DNA from: NCEH01 sp040049195
Lineage (GTDB): Bacteria > Pseudomonadota > Alphaproteobacteria > Rhizobiales > Xanthobacteraceae
DNA length: 64,000 bases
Direction: 5' to 3' (one strand)
Assembly (NCBI RefSeq): GCF_040049195.1
Contig: NZ_JBDZDL010000007.1
Part shown: positions 46,117-55,112 of the stretch, piece by piece
How the letters are laid out: each line of letters starts with the position of its first letter
Numbering within the stretch: the stretch's first letter is position 1
Program-made: the position numbers and the translations under genes
Notes under the pieces: generated by a model
Databases searched by the model: none
The model's input: only the letters and a program-made list of their open reading frames with translations
What the model was told of the DNA's origin: nothing

Positions 46117-46867
46117 CGCTGCCTCCCAGATAGATCTCCGCCACACGGGGATCGGAAAGGACCTGTTCGGGCACGCCGTCGGCCAGAACGGCGCCTTGCG
46201 CCATGACCACCACGCGATCGGCATGGCGGCGCACCAGCGGGATCTCGTGGCTGACCAGCACCACCCCGGCCCCCGACCGCGCGAAATCCGCCATGAGCTC
46301 GCACACGGTGCTCACCATCATGGGGTTCAGCCCGGCAAAAGGCTCGTCCATCATCAGGAAGCGCGGTGCCTGGGCGATGCACATGCCGATCTCCAGCAGC
46401 CGGCGCTGCCCGCCCGAGAGTTCGGAGGCCGAGCGATGCCGCATATGCTGGAGGCGGATCAGCTCGATCACCTCCGAGCAGCGATCCTGGGTGAGCACCT
46501 GACGCACCGCCGACCCCGCTAGGAAGATATTCTCCTCGATCGACAGGGACGCGAAGACGCGGGTCATCTGGAAGGTGCGCACGAGTCCTGCCTGGGTGCG
46601 CCGGCGCGGCGCCATGCCATCGATTACCACGTCGTCCAGCCGGATCGAGCCCTCATAGCGGGACATCATGCCGGTCATGCAGTTCAGCAGGGTCGTCTTG
46701 CCCGCTCCGTTCGGCCCCATGATCGCGGTGATGCCACCGCTCAGGATGGACAGGCTGACATCGGCGAGCGCGGTCACGCCGCCGAACCGCAAGGATACGT
46801 TCCGGCATTCCAAGGTCATGGGACCGCGCGGCGCGTCCGGTCCCGTCGCTGGGCTCATTTCGCTCAT
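46103..46867 (-). CDS. Branched-chain amino acid-type ABC transporter ATPase (LivG-like)
   Basis: This 254-residue ATPase has Walker A GPNGAGKTTLLN, the LivG-type segment LVRTFQMTRVFASLSIEEN, the signature LSGGQRRLLEIG and Walker B FLMMDEPFAGLNP. It overlaps the permease gene upstream by four bases and the LivF-like gene downstream by 14. The stop is TAG at 46103-46105. The first 16 residues are extra relative to the family core, so a later start at MTLECRNVSLRFGG is possible. Confidence 0.93.
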   Translation of the reverse strand: MSEMSPATGPDAPRGPMTLECRNVSLRFGGVTALADVSLSILSGGITAIMGPNGAGKTTLLNCMTGMMSRYEGSIRLDDVVIDGMAPRRRTQAGLVRTFQMTRVFASLSIEENIFLAGSAVRQVLTQDRCSEVIELIRLQHMRHRSASELSGGQRRLLEIGMCIAQAPRFLMMDEPFAGLNPMMVSTVCELMADFARSGAGVVLVSHEIPLVRRHADRVVVMAQGAVLADGVPEQVLSDPRVAEIYLGGSVARH

Positions 46868-47856
46868 TTGGCGTGCTCCGAAACCGTGAAGCGCTGCTGG
46901 ATCCGCCGCGCGCGCCCGAGCAGGAGGCCGGCAAAGCCCGCAGGCGCGAACTGGCAGACCAGCAGAATGGCCAACGCCGTCAGCCCCATATGGGTGAAGG
47001 GATAGTCCCGCAGCACCTCCTGCAGACCGACGATCAGCGCCGCGCCGACGATCGCGCCGCTCATGGAGCGCACGCCACCGATGATGCCGATCGACATGAT
47101 GAAGGTGGTCTGGAACAGCGACCCCATTTGCGGGGTCGCCAGTTGAATGTAGTGCACATAGACGGCGCCGGCGAACGCGGTGATCGAGGATCCGACGACC
47201 ACGATCAGCGTCTTGACGAGCGGCACGTTCAGCCCGCGGATGGCGGCGATGCCCTCGTCGTCGCGGATCGCCTGCATGGCGATGCCGGGCATGCCGCGCA
47301 AAGCGGCCAGAAGCGCCACCAGCAGAAGAATGAGCACCCCGGCGAACACCAGGGAGATGTGGACCCCGCTCGCCCCCTCGAACAGCGGACCGGTCCGCAG
47401 CCCGGCCTCGCCGCCGGTGACATCATATTCGTTGGTCACCGCGAGGCGAACGATCTCGGCCGCAACGAGGGTTGCCAGCGCGAAATAATGGCCCTTCAGA
47501 CGGCTGGTCGCCAAGGCCACGATGAAGCCCGCGAGCGCCCCCGAGAGCGTGCCGCCTAGCACCGCCATCCCCATCGGCCAACCGGCATTGGACGCGAACG
47601 CGGAGACATAGGCGGCGATCATGATGATCGCCGCCGGCGCCAGGGAAAACATGCCGCCATAACCGGACTGGAGGCACCAGCCCATGGTGGCCGTGGCATA
47701 GAACAGCCCGGCGGCGACGAGGCTGATGCCATAAGCACCGCCGACCCCTGCGAGACTGCAGACCACCGCCGCCACGACGGTGGCGATGCCGAGATAAAAG
47801 TCCGCCCGCAGGGCCAGATGCCGGCGCCGGGAGATCCATTTGGGTGCTGCAAGCAT
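46864..47856 (-). CDS. Branched-chain amino acid-type ABC transporter permease (LivM-like)
   Basis: This 330-residue inner-membrane permease has about nine to ten hydrophobic segments. The LivM-type motifs SGYGGMFSLAPAA, RLKGHYFALATLVAAEIVRL and AIRDDEGIAAIRGLNV are present. It pairs with the LivH-like permease to form the channel. It is 3 bp downstream of that gene and overlaps the LivG-like gene by four bases, so all are one transcript. Confidence 0.93.
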   Translation of the reverse strand: MLAAPKWISRRRHLALRADFYLGIATVVAAVVCSLAGVGGAYGISLVAAGLFYATATMGWCLQSGYGGMFSLAPAAIIMIAAYVSAFASNAGWPMGMAVLGGTLSGALAGFIVALATSRLKGHYFALATLVAAEIVRLAVTNEYDVTGGEAGLRTGPLFEGASGVHISLVFAGVLILLLVALLAALRGMPGIAMQAIRDDEGIAAIRGLNVPLVKTLIVVVGSSITAFAGAVYVHYIQLATPQMGSLFQTTFIMSIGIIGGVRSMSGAIVGAALIVGLQEVLRDYPFTHMGLTALAILLVCQFAPAGFAGLLLGRARRIQQRFTVSEHAK

Positions 47857-47859
47857 TGC

Positions 47860-48744
47860 TCAGACTCCCCTGACCCGTTCGCCGAGCAAACCGTTGGGCG
47901 ACACAAGCAACACCACGAGAAGGAGGACGAAGCCGAACACATCCTTGTAGGCGCTGGAGATGAGCGCGCCGCCGAAGGATTCGATGACCCCGAACAGCAG
48001 CCCACCGACGATGGTTCCGGTGAACGATCCGAATCCGCCAAGCACCACAACCACGAAGGATTTCAGCGCGAACGCCGCGCCCGCCTCGGGATAGACAGCG
48101 AATACCGGGGCGATGAAGGCGCCCGTAAGGCCGGCAAGGCCGCAGCAGGCGGCGAAGACATTGCGGTCAAACCGGTCCGCATCGACGCCCAGCGTCGACA
48201 TGGCGGCCGGATTCTGCGACGCGGCCCGCAGCAGGCGGCCCAGCGATGTGCGCGTCAAAAACAGATAGAGCAGCGCCAGGTACAGGAAGCACTGAATGAG
48301 ACCGAACAGGCGCGGCCCGGAAATGAAAAGCACCGACGAGCGGACACGCGGCAGGTCAATGGCGGGAGCGACCGAATGGATATCCGGGCCATACACCATC
48401 AGCGCGCCATTCAGCAGCAGCATGCCGAGCGCGAAGGTGGTGATGATCTGGTATTCGCCCGGCGAGAACCCCTGGCTCGCATCCAGGGAGCGCCGACGGA
48501 ACACGAACAGATGGAAGACGTAGCCGATGACCAGGGCGCATACGAAGGCAGCGATATAGGCGGGGAACGGCCCGATGAACGTCGCGGCCGTAAAATAAGC
48601 GAAGCCGCCGACCATGATGAATTCGCCGTGGGCGAAATTCACGACCTTGTTGATTCCAAATACAAGAGAAAGAGCAGCGGCCATCGCCGCATAGTATCCG
48701 CCAGATACGAGGCCGTTTAGCAGTATTTCAATATAATGCTGCAT
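47860..48744 (-). CDS. Branched-chain amino acid-type ABC transporter permease (LivH-like)
   Basis: This 294-residue permease starts MQHYIEILLNGLVSGGYYA, the normal LivH start, and has about eight membrane segments. The conserved motif INKVVNFAHGEFIMVGGF and the loop RAASQNPAAMSTLGVD are present. It lies 48 bp after the binding-protein gene and 3 bp before the LivM-like gene. Transporters of this class import many compounds besides amino acids, including amides and aromatic acids. Confidence 0.94.
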   Translation of the reverse strand: MQHYIEILLNGLVSGGYYAAMAAALSLVFGINKVVNFAHGEFIMVGGFAYFTAATFIGPFPAYIAAFVCALVIGYVFHLFVFRRRSLDASQGFSPGEYQIITTFALGMLLLNGALMVYGPDIHSVAPAIDLPRVRSSVLFISGPRLFGLIQCFLYLALLYLFLTRTSLGRLLRAASQNPAAMSTLGVDADRFDRNVFAACCGLAGLTGAFIAPVFAVYPEAGAAFALKSFVVVVLGGFGSFTGTIVGGLLFGVIESFGGALISSAYKDVFGFVLLLVVLLVSPNGLLGERVRGV

Positions 48745-48792
48745 TCCACGCTCCTTGAGAGGCTGGAGGCGGCAGGCCGCCTCCAGGCTTGA

Positions 48793-49986
48793 TCACTTCT
48801 TGGAAGACGGGGGCGGGAACACGACTTTCGATTCAGACGGCGGCTGGCCGACCTTCTCCATCTGGCCCACGACAAAGGGAATGTTGGGCCATTGCTGGAA
48901 CAGCGGCTCATCGGTGAAGAAGATTTCTCCACGGCTGCCGACGACGCGAATTTTACGCAGCGCCTGGATGATCGCCTCGCGGCTCTTGCCGCCGCTTTCC
49001 TTAATCGCCATCAGCGCGACCCAGGTGGTGTCGAAACCCTGGAGGATGAAGCGGGTGGGATCCTGGTTGGTGCGCTTGCGATATTCCGCCTGCACCTTGG
49101 CGCCGAGTTCGGTGACCGGGTTGCTCTTATGATCGAGCACATAAGCATAGAGACCGACGCCCGCGCCCTTCACATTGTCCCAGAACCCGGCCTGATCGAC
49201 GAAGCCGCCGATGTCGATCACCTTCTGCTCACTCGGCGGCATGCCGAGTTCGTCGAGCTGCGCGGTGAAGAGGAAGCCCTGCGGGGCAACCATCGCGACG
49301 CCGATGAGATCCGGGGGATTCTGCCGGATCGAGAGAATTTCGTCGCGCATGTCGCGCGAGGTCTTGTTGATGATCTTGGTGGAGACCTTCACATCTGGCG
49401 CGTCGCGCTTCAGATCAGCCTCGATCATCTTGATCTGGGCGAGGCCATAATCGGTGTTTTCGGCGACCATCAAAAAGTTCTTCACGCCCTGCTGTTTCAC
49501 GAAATTGGTGACCGCATAGCTGGTGCGCGAGGTGTAATTCGAAACGGCGAAGACTTCGGGAAATTTCTGCTGCCGAATATCATCGGCCCAGCAGTTCATC
49601 GCGACAAAACCGACCTTGTTTTCATGCGCGATGCGCGAGAGGACGAAGCCTTCCGAGGAGTGGTTGCAGCCGACGACGACGTCCACCTTGTCGCGGTTGA
49701 CCAGCTTCTCCATGGCGGAGCGCGAGGCTTCCGGGTCGCCGCGCGTGTCCTCGTAGATGATCTCTATGTCGCGGCCGTCGACCTTGGGGCCGAACTGGGC
49801 CTTGAACATGTCAAGGGCGATCTCGCCGCCGACCTTCGACTCCCGGCCGCCAATAACGTTGCCCGGGGGGCTGAAGGAATTGGCGAACCCGATCTTGATC
49901 GGCGTCGTCTGGGCCGCAGCGGGAAGCGTCGTCGACGCGCACGCCAATAGGAAGGTCGCGGTGGTGAACCGCAAAAGCTTTCTCAT
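48793..49986 (-). CDS. Periplasmic substrate-binding protein of the Liv-type importer
   Basis: This 397-residue type I periplasmic binding protein has a signal peptide (MRKLLRFTTATFLLACAS, cleavage after PAAAQ near residue 26). The mature start TPIKIGFANSFSPPGN and the segment IEIIYEDTRGDPEASRSA fit the branched-chain amino acid/amide-binding family. The start at 49986 has AGAGGA upstream; a longer in-frame version adds a polar stretch before the signal and is unlikely. It is the first gene of the importer operon and sets the substrate range, but the ligand cannot be deduced from sequence. Confidence 0.92.
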   Translation of the reverse strand: MRKLLRFTTATFLLACASTTLPAAAQTTPIKIGFANSFSPPGNVIGGRESKVGGEIALDMFKAQFGPKVDGRDIEIIYEDTRGDPEASRSAMEKLVNRDKVDVVVGCNHSSEGFVLSRIAHENKVGFVAMNCWADDIRQQKFPEVFAVSNYTSRTSYAVTNFVKQQGVKNFLMVAENTDYGLAQIKMIEADLKRDAPDVKVSTKIINKTSRDMRDEILSIRQNPPDLIGVAMVAPQGFLFTAQLDELGMPPSEQKVIDIGGFVDQAGFWDNVKGAGVGLYAYVLDHKSNPVTELGAKVQAEYRKRTNQDPTRFILQGFDTTWVALMAIKESGGKSREAIIQALRKIRVVGSRGEIFFTDEPLFQQWPNIPFVVGQMEKVGQPPSESKVVFPPPSSKK

Positions 49987-50097
49987 CACGCTGATCCTCT
50001 GGTTGTGAGCCGTCGAATGATTGGGTGTGCCCAATTCGTGAGGCCGACTTTTCCCGTTTGCCAGAATGTCATCTTGATGTCCATTAAAAAGTTATTA

Positions 50098-50125
50098 TTG
50101 ACATAATGTCTGACAATCTCATAAG
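50098..50125 (+). promoter_or_regulatory. Promoter with overlapping palindrome in the divergent region
   Basis: TTGACA (50098-50103) and CATAAG (50120-50125) with a 16-bp spacer form a plausible promoter for the DUF1185-enamidase operon. The perfect palindrome GACAT-A-ATGTC (50100-50110) overlaps the -35 box, as expected for a repressor site. The local GntR/FCD protein is the obvious candidate. Confidence 0.55.
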
Positions 50126-50150
50126 CATGAGAGCGCCTCAGGAGGGAAAA

Positions 50151-50744
50151 ATGAAGCTGACAGTCCGCCGCAACATCATCGTTCGGGACGAGATCCGAGA
50201 GGTGAACGGGCATGTTGCGGAGCCACCGCTATGCAAGGTGGCCATTGTCAGCGTGGTCGAAAATCCCTTCATCGACCGGTACGAGCACGACCTCACACCG
50301 CTCGTCGAGGCGAGCGTGGACCTTGGCCGCGCGATGGCGCAGGCCGGGGCAAAAGCGCTCGCGGGGGAGGAAATCCAGAGCTACGGCAAGGCCGGATTGG
50401 TCGGCATCCGGGGCGAGCAGGAGCACGCGAACGCGCTGCTTACGACGGCTTTCGCCACCCCTTTCCGGGAGATGATCGGCGACGCGTCGGCCTGGATCTC
50501 CTCGGTCACCAAAGTCGCCGCGCCCGGCGCCTTCATCGATATTCCGGTCAACAACGTGCTCGATGTCTACGTGCGCTCGCACTACGATTCCATGTCCTTC
50601 GCGATCGCCGGCGTCCCGATGCCGGACGAGATCGCCGTCATGTTTTGCCTGGTGACCCGCGGGCGGATCGACGCGCGCGTCGGCGGAATGACTCATGAAG
50701 AGGCGCGGCGGCGCGCCCTGATGGCGGCGGAAGTCGCGAAATGA
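50151..50744 (+). CDS. AA_synth (DUF1185) family protein
   Basis: This 197-residue protein starts MKLTVRRNIIVRDEIREVNG, after a strong AGGAGGG ribosome binding site; an earlier in-frame ATG would lie in the promoter. It matches the DUF1185 or 'amino acid synthesis' family, named without firm biochemical proof. It has no signal peptide or membrane segment. Its stop overlaps the enamidase-like gene start by four bases, so the two are coupled and probably act in consecutive steps or as partners on the same nitrogen compound. It is the first gene of the plus-strand catabolic operon. Confidence 0.75.
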   Translation: MKLTVRRNIIVRDEIREVNGHVAEPPLCKVAIVSVVENPFIDRYEHDLTPLVEASVDLGRAMAQAGAKALAGEEIQSYGKAGLVGIRGEQEHANALLTTAFATPFREMIGDASAWISSVTKVAAPGAFIDIPVNNVLDVYVRSHYDSMSFAIAGVPMPDEIAVMFCLVTRGRIDARVGGMTHEEARRRALMAAEVAK

Positions 50745-51937
50745 GGGTCGCGATCACCAACCTCGCCGGGGTGATCACGGGGGCCCTCGAAGACCCGAAA
50801 ATCGCCGCCGACACGATCTTGATGCGTGACGGCCTCCTGACCCAGGTCGGCACCGCCTCCGCGGCCGAGGTCGAAGCCTGCGACGTGGTGATCGACGCCG
50901 GCGGTACCATCGCGGTGCCGGGGTTGATCGATTCCCACGTCCACATCACCTTCGGCGATTACACGCCGCGCCAGAAGACGGTCGGCTTTCTTGAGAGCTA
51001 CACCCACGGCGGCGTCACCACCGCCATCAGCGCATCGGAAGTGCATGTTCCGGGGCGCCCGCGCGATCCGGAGGGGGTGAAGGCGCTCGCCGTCGCCGCC
51101 TGCAAGAGCTTCGCGGATTATCGGCCCGGCGGCATGCGCGTCCACGCGGGCTCGGTCATCCTCGAGCCCGGCCTCACGGCGTCCGATTTCGCGCAATTGG
51201 CGGAGCAGGGCGTCTGGCTTGCCAAGGCCGGCTTCGGCGCGTTCGCGACGCCTTACGAATACCAGCCGCTGGTCGCCGGCGCCAAGGCGGCCGGCATGAT
51301 CACTATGATGCACACCGGGGCGGCCTCGATCCCCGGCTCCTCCGGAATCTGGGCGGACCACGTGCTCGCGGTGGACCCGGACGTCTCGTTTCATGTGAAT
51401 GGTGGCCCGGCCGCAATGCCGGACGCGGATTTCCCCCGTCTGGTGCACGAATCCGGGGTGGCGCTTCAGGTCTGCACGGCAGGCAACCTGCGAACCGCTC
51501 TCCTGGTGACGCGCCTCGCCGAGGAAGCCGGCGCCTTCGAGCGCCTGCTGATCGCCACCGATACGCCGACCGGCAGCGGGATCATGCCGCTGGGGATGCT
51601 CTACACCATCTCTCAGCTCGTCAGCCTCGGCGGTATCGCGCCGGAGCGGGCGATCGCCGCGGCGACCGGCAACAATGCGCGGGTGTTCCGCCTGAATTCG
51701 GGCTTGCTCGCCCCTGGGCGCGATGCCGACGTGATCCTGCTCGACGCCTGCGAGGGCTCCTCGCAGACCGACGCGCTCTCCGCGCTTGCAAACGGCGACA
51801 TCGCCGCCGTCGGCGCGGTGATCACGGCGGGCGTGCCACGCTTCGTGGGCAAGAGCCGGAACACCCCGCCGACAACCAAGAAGGTGCGTGTTGCACACTC
51901 CCGCATCGTTCAGGATTTCAGCGCGGCGGGCCATTAG
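50741..51937 (+). CDS. Enamidase-like amidohydrolase
   Basis: This 398-residue metal-dependent amidohydrolase resembles the enamidase of Eubacterium barkeri, which opens 1,4,5,6-tetrahydro-6-oxonicotinate to 2-formylglutarate and ammonia. Metal ligands expected for the fold are visible: His66 and His68 in DSHVHIT, His191 in MMHTG, His218 in SFHVNGG and Asp274 in IATDTPTG. The segments GDYTPRQKT and KSRNTPP are like enamidase as I remember it. The region that should supply the metal-bridging residue reads GVWLAKAGFG, with Lys162 in place of the glutamate I expect. It is coupled to the DUF1185 gene. The reaction may be on a related cyclic enamide and not on the nicotinate intermediate itself. 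Confidence 0.8.
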   Translation: MRVAITNLAGVITGALEDPKIAADTILMRDGLLTQVGTASAAEVEACDVVIDAGGTIAVPGLIDSHVHITFGDYTPRQKTVGFLESYTHGGVTTAISASEVHVPGRPRDPEGVKALAVAACKSFADYRPGGMRVHAGSVILEPGLTASDFAQLAEQGVWLAKAGFGAFATPYEYQPLVAGAKAAGMITMMHTGAASIPGSSGIWADHVLAVDPDVSFHVNGGPAAMPDADFPRLVHESGVALQVCTAGNLRTALLVTRLAEEAGAFERLLIATDTPTGSGIMPLGMLYTISQLVSLGGIAPERAIAAATGNNARVFRLNSGLLAPGRDADVILLDACEGSSQTDALSALANGDIAAVGAVITAGVPRFVGKSRNTPPTTKKVRVAHSRIVQDFSAAGH

Positions 51938-52016
51938 CACCGCCGCGCAGGATCCGGCACCGAAGGATCAACCAGAAGCCGGCATCCGCATGGTGAGCCG
52001 GGCACCAGAGGGGATC

Positions 52017-52982
52017 ATGGTGGAGAAAGTCACGTCCTACGATGCGTTGCGCGACCGGATGCAGGGGCGCGACCGTACGCTGCGCGACAAGGTGATGTCT
52101 CTTCCCGAGGCCGCCGCCCTCGTGCACGACGGGTCAACGCTCGGAATTGGCGGTTCGGTCATCTCGCGGACGCCGATGGCGATGATCTGGCAGCTCATCA
52201 AATCCGGGAAGAAGGACCTCGTCTGCTCGCGCAGCATGATGTCCACGGACTGCGACTTGATCCTCGCCTCGGGTCTCTCGCGCCACATCATCACCAGCTG
52301 GTGCGCCCAGGGCATCATGTGGGGCCTCTCAAAGGTGGTGCGGCACCATTTCGAGAACAAGCTGGCGGTCTATGAGGAATGGAGCCACCTCGCCATGGGC
52401 ATGCGCTATCGCGCCGGTGCCATGGGCCTGCCGCTGATGCCCATGCGCTCCGTTCTGAACTCGGACATGTACGCGCTCCAGAACGGGCAGATCCACACGC
52501 TCGACTGCCCCTTCACCGGCGAGAAGCTCGCCGTGGTGCCCGCCCTCAATCCGGAGGTGGCGATTATCCACGTGCAGCAATGCGACCCGTTCGGGAACGC
52601 GCAGATCGACGGTCTCACCTATCTCGACATGGACCTCGCGCTCGCGGCGGACCGCGTGATCATCACCACGGAGCGCATCGTCTCGAACGATCAGATCCGC
52701 CGCGCGCCGGATCAGACCAAGATCCCCTTCCTGTGTGTGGAGGCGGTGGTCGAAGTGCCCTATGGCAGCGCGCCGCACGAATGCTACGGCCTCTATGAGC
52801 CCATGTTCGACCATATCTCGGCTTACGTCGCCAAGGTGAACGCGTCTCCGGTCGAGGGCATGAAGGCCTATATCGACAGCCACATCCACGCGCCCGACAC
52901 CTGGCTCGACTTCCTCGACCTCATCGGCCTCAAGGAGCTGTCCGCCGCCACCGCCAAGGGACGGAGCATCTACAATGTCTGA
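52017..52982 (+). CDS. CoA-transferase subunit A (glutaconate CoA-transferase-like)
   Basis: This 321-residue protein matches the alpha subunit of family I CoA-transferases of the glutaconate type, with GSTLGIGGSVISRTPMAMIW near the N-terminus. The start at 52017 follows GAGGGG and gives the usual N-terminus; an upstream in-frame ATG at 51888 would overlap the enamidase gene by 50 bp. With the next gene it should transfer CoA from acetyl-CoA or another donor to a dicarboxylic acid. It overlaps that gene by eight bases. Confidence 0.88.
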   Translation: MVEKVTSYDALRDRMQGRDRTLRDKVMSLPEAAALVHDGSTLGIGGSVISRTPMAMIWQLIKSGKKDLVCSRSMMSTDCDLILASGLSRHIITSWCAQGIMWGLSKVVRHHFENKLAVYEEWSHLAMGMRYRAGAMGLPLMPMRSVLNSDMYALQNGQIHTLDCPFTGEKLAVVPALNPEVAIIHVQQCDPFGNAQIDGLTYLDMDLALAADRVIITTERIVSNDQIRRAPDQTKIPFLCVEAVVEVPYGSAPHECYGLYEPMFDHISAYVAKVNASPVEGMKAYIDSHIHAPDTWLDFLDLIGLKELSAATAKGRSIYNV

Positions 52983-53745
52983 GCCGCTGTCCTACACCGC
53001 GACGGAACTGCTCGCCGTGCTGAGCGCGCGCGAGCTGAAGAACGGTCAGGTGATCTTCGCCGGCGTCGGCACGCCGCTGCTCGCGGCCACCCTGGCACAG
53101 CGCCTCGGCTGCCCGGAGATCACCATCCTGTTCGAAGGGGGCGTGATCGGCGCCTATATCGAGGACGGGCGCCTGCCCCCCTCCGCCAATGACCAGCGCT
53201 GCGCCAAGCTCGCCAACGCGGTGCTGGGCAGTTCCGAGGTGATGCTGCTGATGCAGCGCGGCTATGTGGACATCGGCTTCCTCGGCGGCGCGCAGATCGA
53301 CGCCTATGGCAATCTGAACTCCTCCTTCATCGGCGATTGGCATGAGCCGAAGACACGCCTGCCCGGCTCGGGCGGCGCGAACGACATCTCCAGCCTCACC
53401 GATTTCATCGTCTCGATCCGCCACGAGAAGCGCCGGTTCGTGGAGAAAGTGGATTTCATCACCTCGCCCGGACACGTGGCCGGCGGCACGTCGCGTCGCA
53501 CCGGCGGCCTGCTGCGCGGCGGCTGCCGCCGCGTGGTGACCGATCTCGGCGTGTTCGGCTTCGACGAGACGACCCGCCGCATGAAGCTTCTGGCCCTGAG
53601 CCCGGGTGCCACGCTGGAGCAGGTGCGCGACAACACCGGCTTCGATCTCCTGGTGGCGGATCAACTGGCGACCACCGCGCTGGTGACGGCGCAGGAGCTT
53701 GCCGTCCTGCGCAAGCTTGACCCACAGCGCATCTTCACCGCGTGA
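52975..53745 (+). CDS. CoA-transferase subunit B (glutaconate CoA-transferase-like)
   Basis: This 256-residue beta subunit carries the catalytic glutamate at residue 54 (TILFEGGVIGA), the same number as in the known glutaconate CoA-transferase. The FAGVGTPLLAATLAQ segment near residue 28 is also typical. It overlaps both neighbours (subunit A by eight bases, the crotonase gene by four), showing tight coupling. The acid activated is probably a C5-C6 dicarboxylate produced downstream of the enamidase-like enzyme, but related steroid-ring CoA-transferases (IpdAB) belong to the same family. Confidence 0.88.
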   Translation: MSEPLSYTATELLAVLSARELKNGQVIFAGVGTPLLAATLAQRLGCPEITILFEGGVIGAYIEDGRLPPSANDQRCAKLANAVLGSSEVMLLMQRGYVDIGFLGGAQIDAYGNLNSSFIGDWHEPKTRLPGSGGANDISSLTDFIVSIRHEKRRFVEKVDFITSPGHVAGGTSRRTGGLLRGGCRRVVTDLGVFGFDETTRRMKLLALSPGATLEQVRDNTGFDLLVADQLATTALVTAQELAVLRKLDPQRIFTA

Positions 53746-54572
53746 CCGGCGCCATGGACCTGCCCGATCCCCTTCATTATTGCGAGATCACCCGCTCCGG
53801 GCCGATCACCGTCATCCGCCTGAACCGGCCGGAGGTGATGAATGCCCTGCACGAAGCAGCACATCACGAATTGCACGCCGTATTCGACGCGTTCGCAGCC
53901 GATGACAGCCAGTGGGTCGCCATCCTCACCGGCGCCGGGGAGCGCGCGTTCTGCGCAGGATACGATCTGAAGTCGCTCGCCGGCGGCGGGAAGGAAGGCT
54001 GGGCCGCGACCGGATTCGGCGGTCTCGCGCGGCGTTTCGACTGCGCCAAGCCCATCGTCGCGGCGGTGAACGGCATCGCCCTCGGCGGCGGGTTCGAAAT
54101 GGTCCTCGCCTGCGACATCGCGGTGGCGAGTGAGCGCGCGAGCTTCGCCTTGCCGGAGCCGAAATTCGGTCTCGCCGCCGTGTCCGGCGGGTTGCATCGC
54201 CTGCCGCGCCAGATCGGGCTGAAGCAGGCCATGGGCATGATCCTGACGGGCCGGCGCGTCTCCGCGCAGGAGGGACTGCGGCTCGGCTTTCTGAACGAGG
54301 TCGTACCGGCGGGCGAGGAGATGGCGGCGGCGATGCGCTGGGCGCTGGAGATCTGCCAATGCAGTCCTGCCTCCATTCGTGCGTCCAAGGAAGCCGTCCT
54401 CGCCGGATTGGACAGGACGCTCGCCCGGGCGATCGGCGAGCAGGAAGATTTCCCGGCCATGAAGGCCATGTACGCATCGGAAGATTTCATCGAGGGCCCA
54501 AGGGCTTTCGCCGAGAAGCGGCCGCCGCGCTGGAGCGGCGCGTCCGCTCCGAAACCAGCTCCGGGGGCCTGA
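53742..54572 (+). CDS. Enoyl-CoA hydratase/isomerase (crotonase) family protein
   Basis: This 276-residue crotonase-fold protein has the oxyanion-hole segments ERAFCAGYDLKSL and NGIALGGG. Both glutamates used by true hydratases are present, Glu119 (GGGFEMVLACD) and Glu139 (ALPEPKFGL). It should hydrate or otherwise process the enoyl-CoA formed after CoA transfer. Its start overlaps the end of CoA-transferase subunit B by four bases. The substrate is not determinable, and carnitinyl-CoA dehydratase-like proteins look similar. Confidence 0.88.
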   Translation: MTGAMDLPDPLHYCEITRSGPITVIRLNRPEVMNALHEAAHHELHAVFDAFAADDSQWVAILTGAGERAFCAGYDLKSLAGGGKEGWAATGFGGLARRFDCAKPIVAAVNGIALGGGFEMVLACDIAVASERASFALPEPKFGLAAVSGGLHRLPRQIGLKQAMGMILTGRRVSAQEGLRLGFLNEVVPAGEEMAAAMRWALEICQCSPASIRASKEAVLAGLDRTLARAIGEQEDFPAMKAMYASEDFIEGPRAFAEKRPPRWSGASAPKPAPGA

Positions 54573-54577
54573 CCGAG

Positions 54578-55045
54578 ATGGCATTGTTCTTCCAGGATTA
54601 CGAGGCGCTGGAGATTGGCCACACGTGGCACACGCCGGCGCGCACCATCACCCAGGCGGAGGTGGACCAGTTCGCTCAAGCGACCGGCGACACCAACCCC
54701 ATCCATATCGATCACGCCTATGCCGCGCGCAGCAGCTTCGGGGGCACCATCGTCCATGGCTATCTCACCATCGCCCTCGCGGCGGGCCTGGTGTTCCGGC
54801 TGGGGCTGGACGAGGTGGCCTCGCATGCCATCCTCTCGACCAACTGGCGCCTCACCAAGGCGGTGCGCCCGGGCGAAGACATTCATGTGGTGCTCACCTT
54901 GCTGTCGCGGCGGCCATCCCGGTCCCAGCCCGGCCAAGGCATCATCACCCGCCAGTACGACGTGCTCAATCAGCACGACGAGCCGGTCGCGATCGGGGAG
55001 GTGACGATGCTCATTCTCGCTCGCCCGGCCGCTACAGGAGCGTGA
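54578..55045 (+). CDS. MaoC-like (R)-specific hydratase/dehydratase
   Basis: This 155-residue hot-dog-fold protein has the hydratase 2 motif, with Asp38 and His43 in ATGDTNPIHIDHAYA. It probably adds or removes water on a CoA thioester, giving the opposite stereochemistry to the crotonase next to it. The ATG at 54578 lies 5 bp after the crotonase stop with GGGGG upstream; longer in-frame versions overlap the crotonase gene. The pair of hydratases suggests two different hydration steps or an epimerisation by dehydration and rehydration. Confidence 0.88.
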   Translation: MALFFQDYEALEIGHTWHTPARTITQAEVDQFAQATGDTNPIHIDHAYAARSSFGGTIVHGYLTIALAAGLVFRLGLDEVASHAILSTNWRLTKAVRPGEDIHVVLTLLSRRPSRSQPGQGIITRQYDVLNQHDEPVAIGEVTMLILARPAATGA

Positions 55046-55112
55046 CGCGCCGAGCCTCATTTCAAGACCGCCAACGATGCGCCCAAACTTCCAACCTCAG
55101 GGGATTTGAACC

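Noticed and set aside
51388..51400. GTTTCATGTGAAT, resembling a parS half-site
   Set aside because: It has several mismatches to parS and lies inside the enamidase-like coding sequence.
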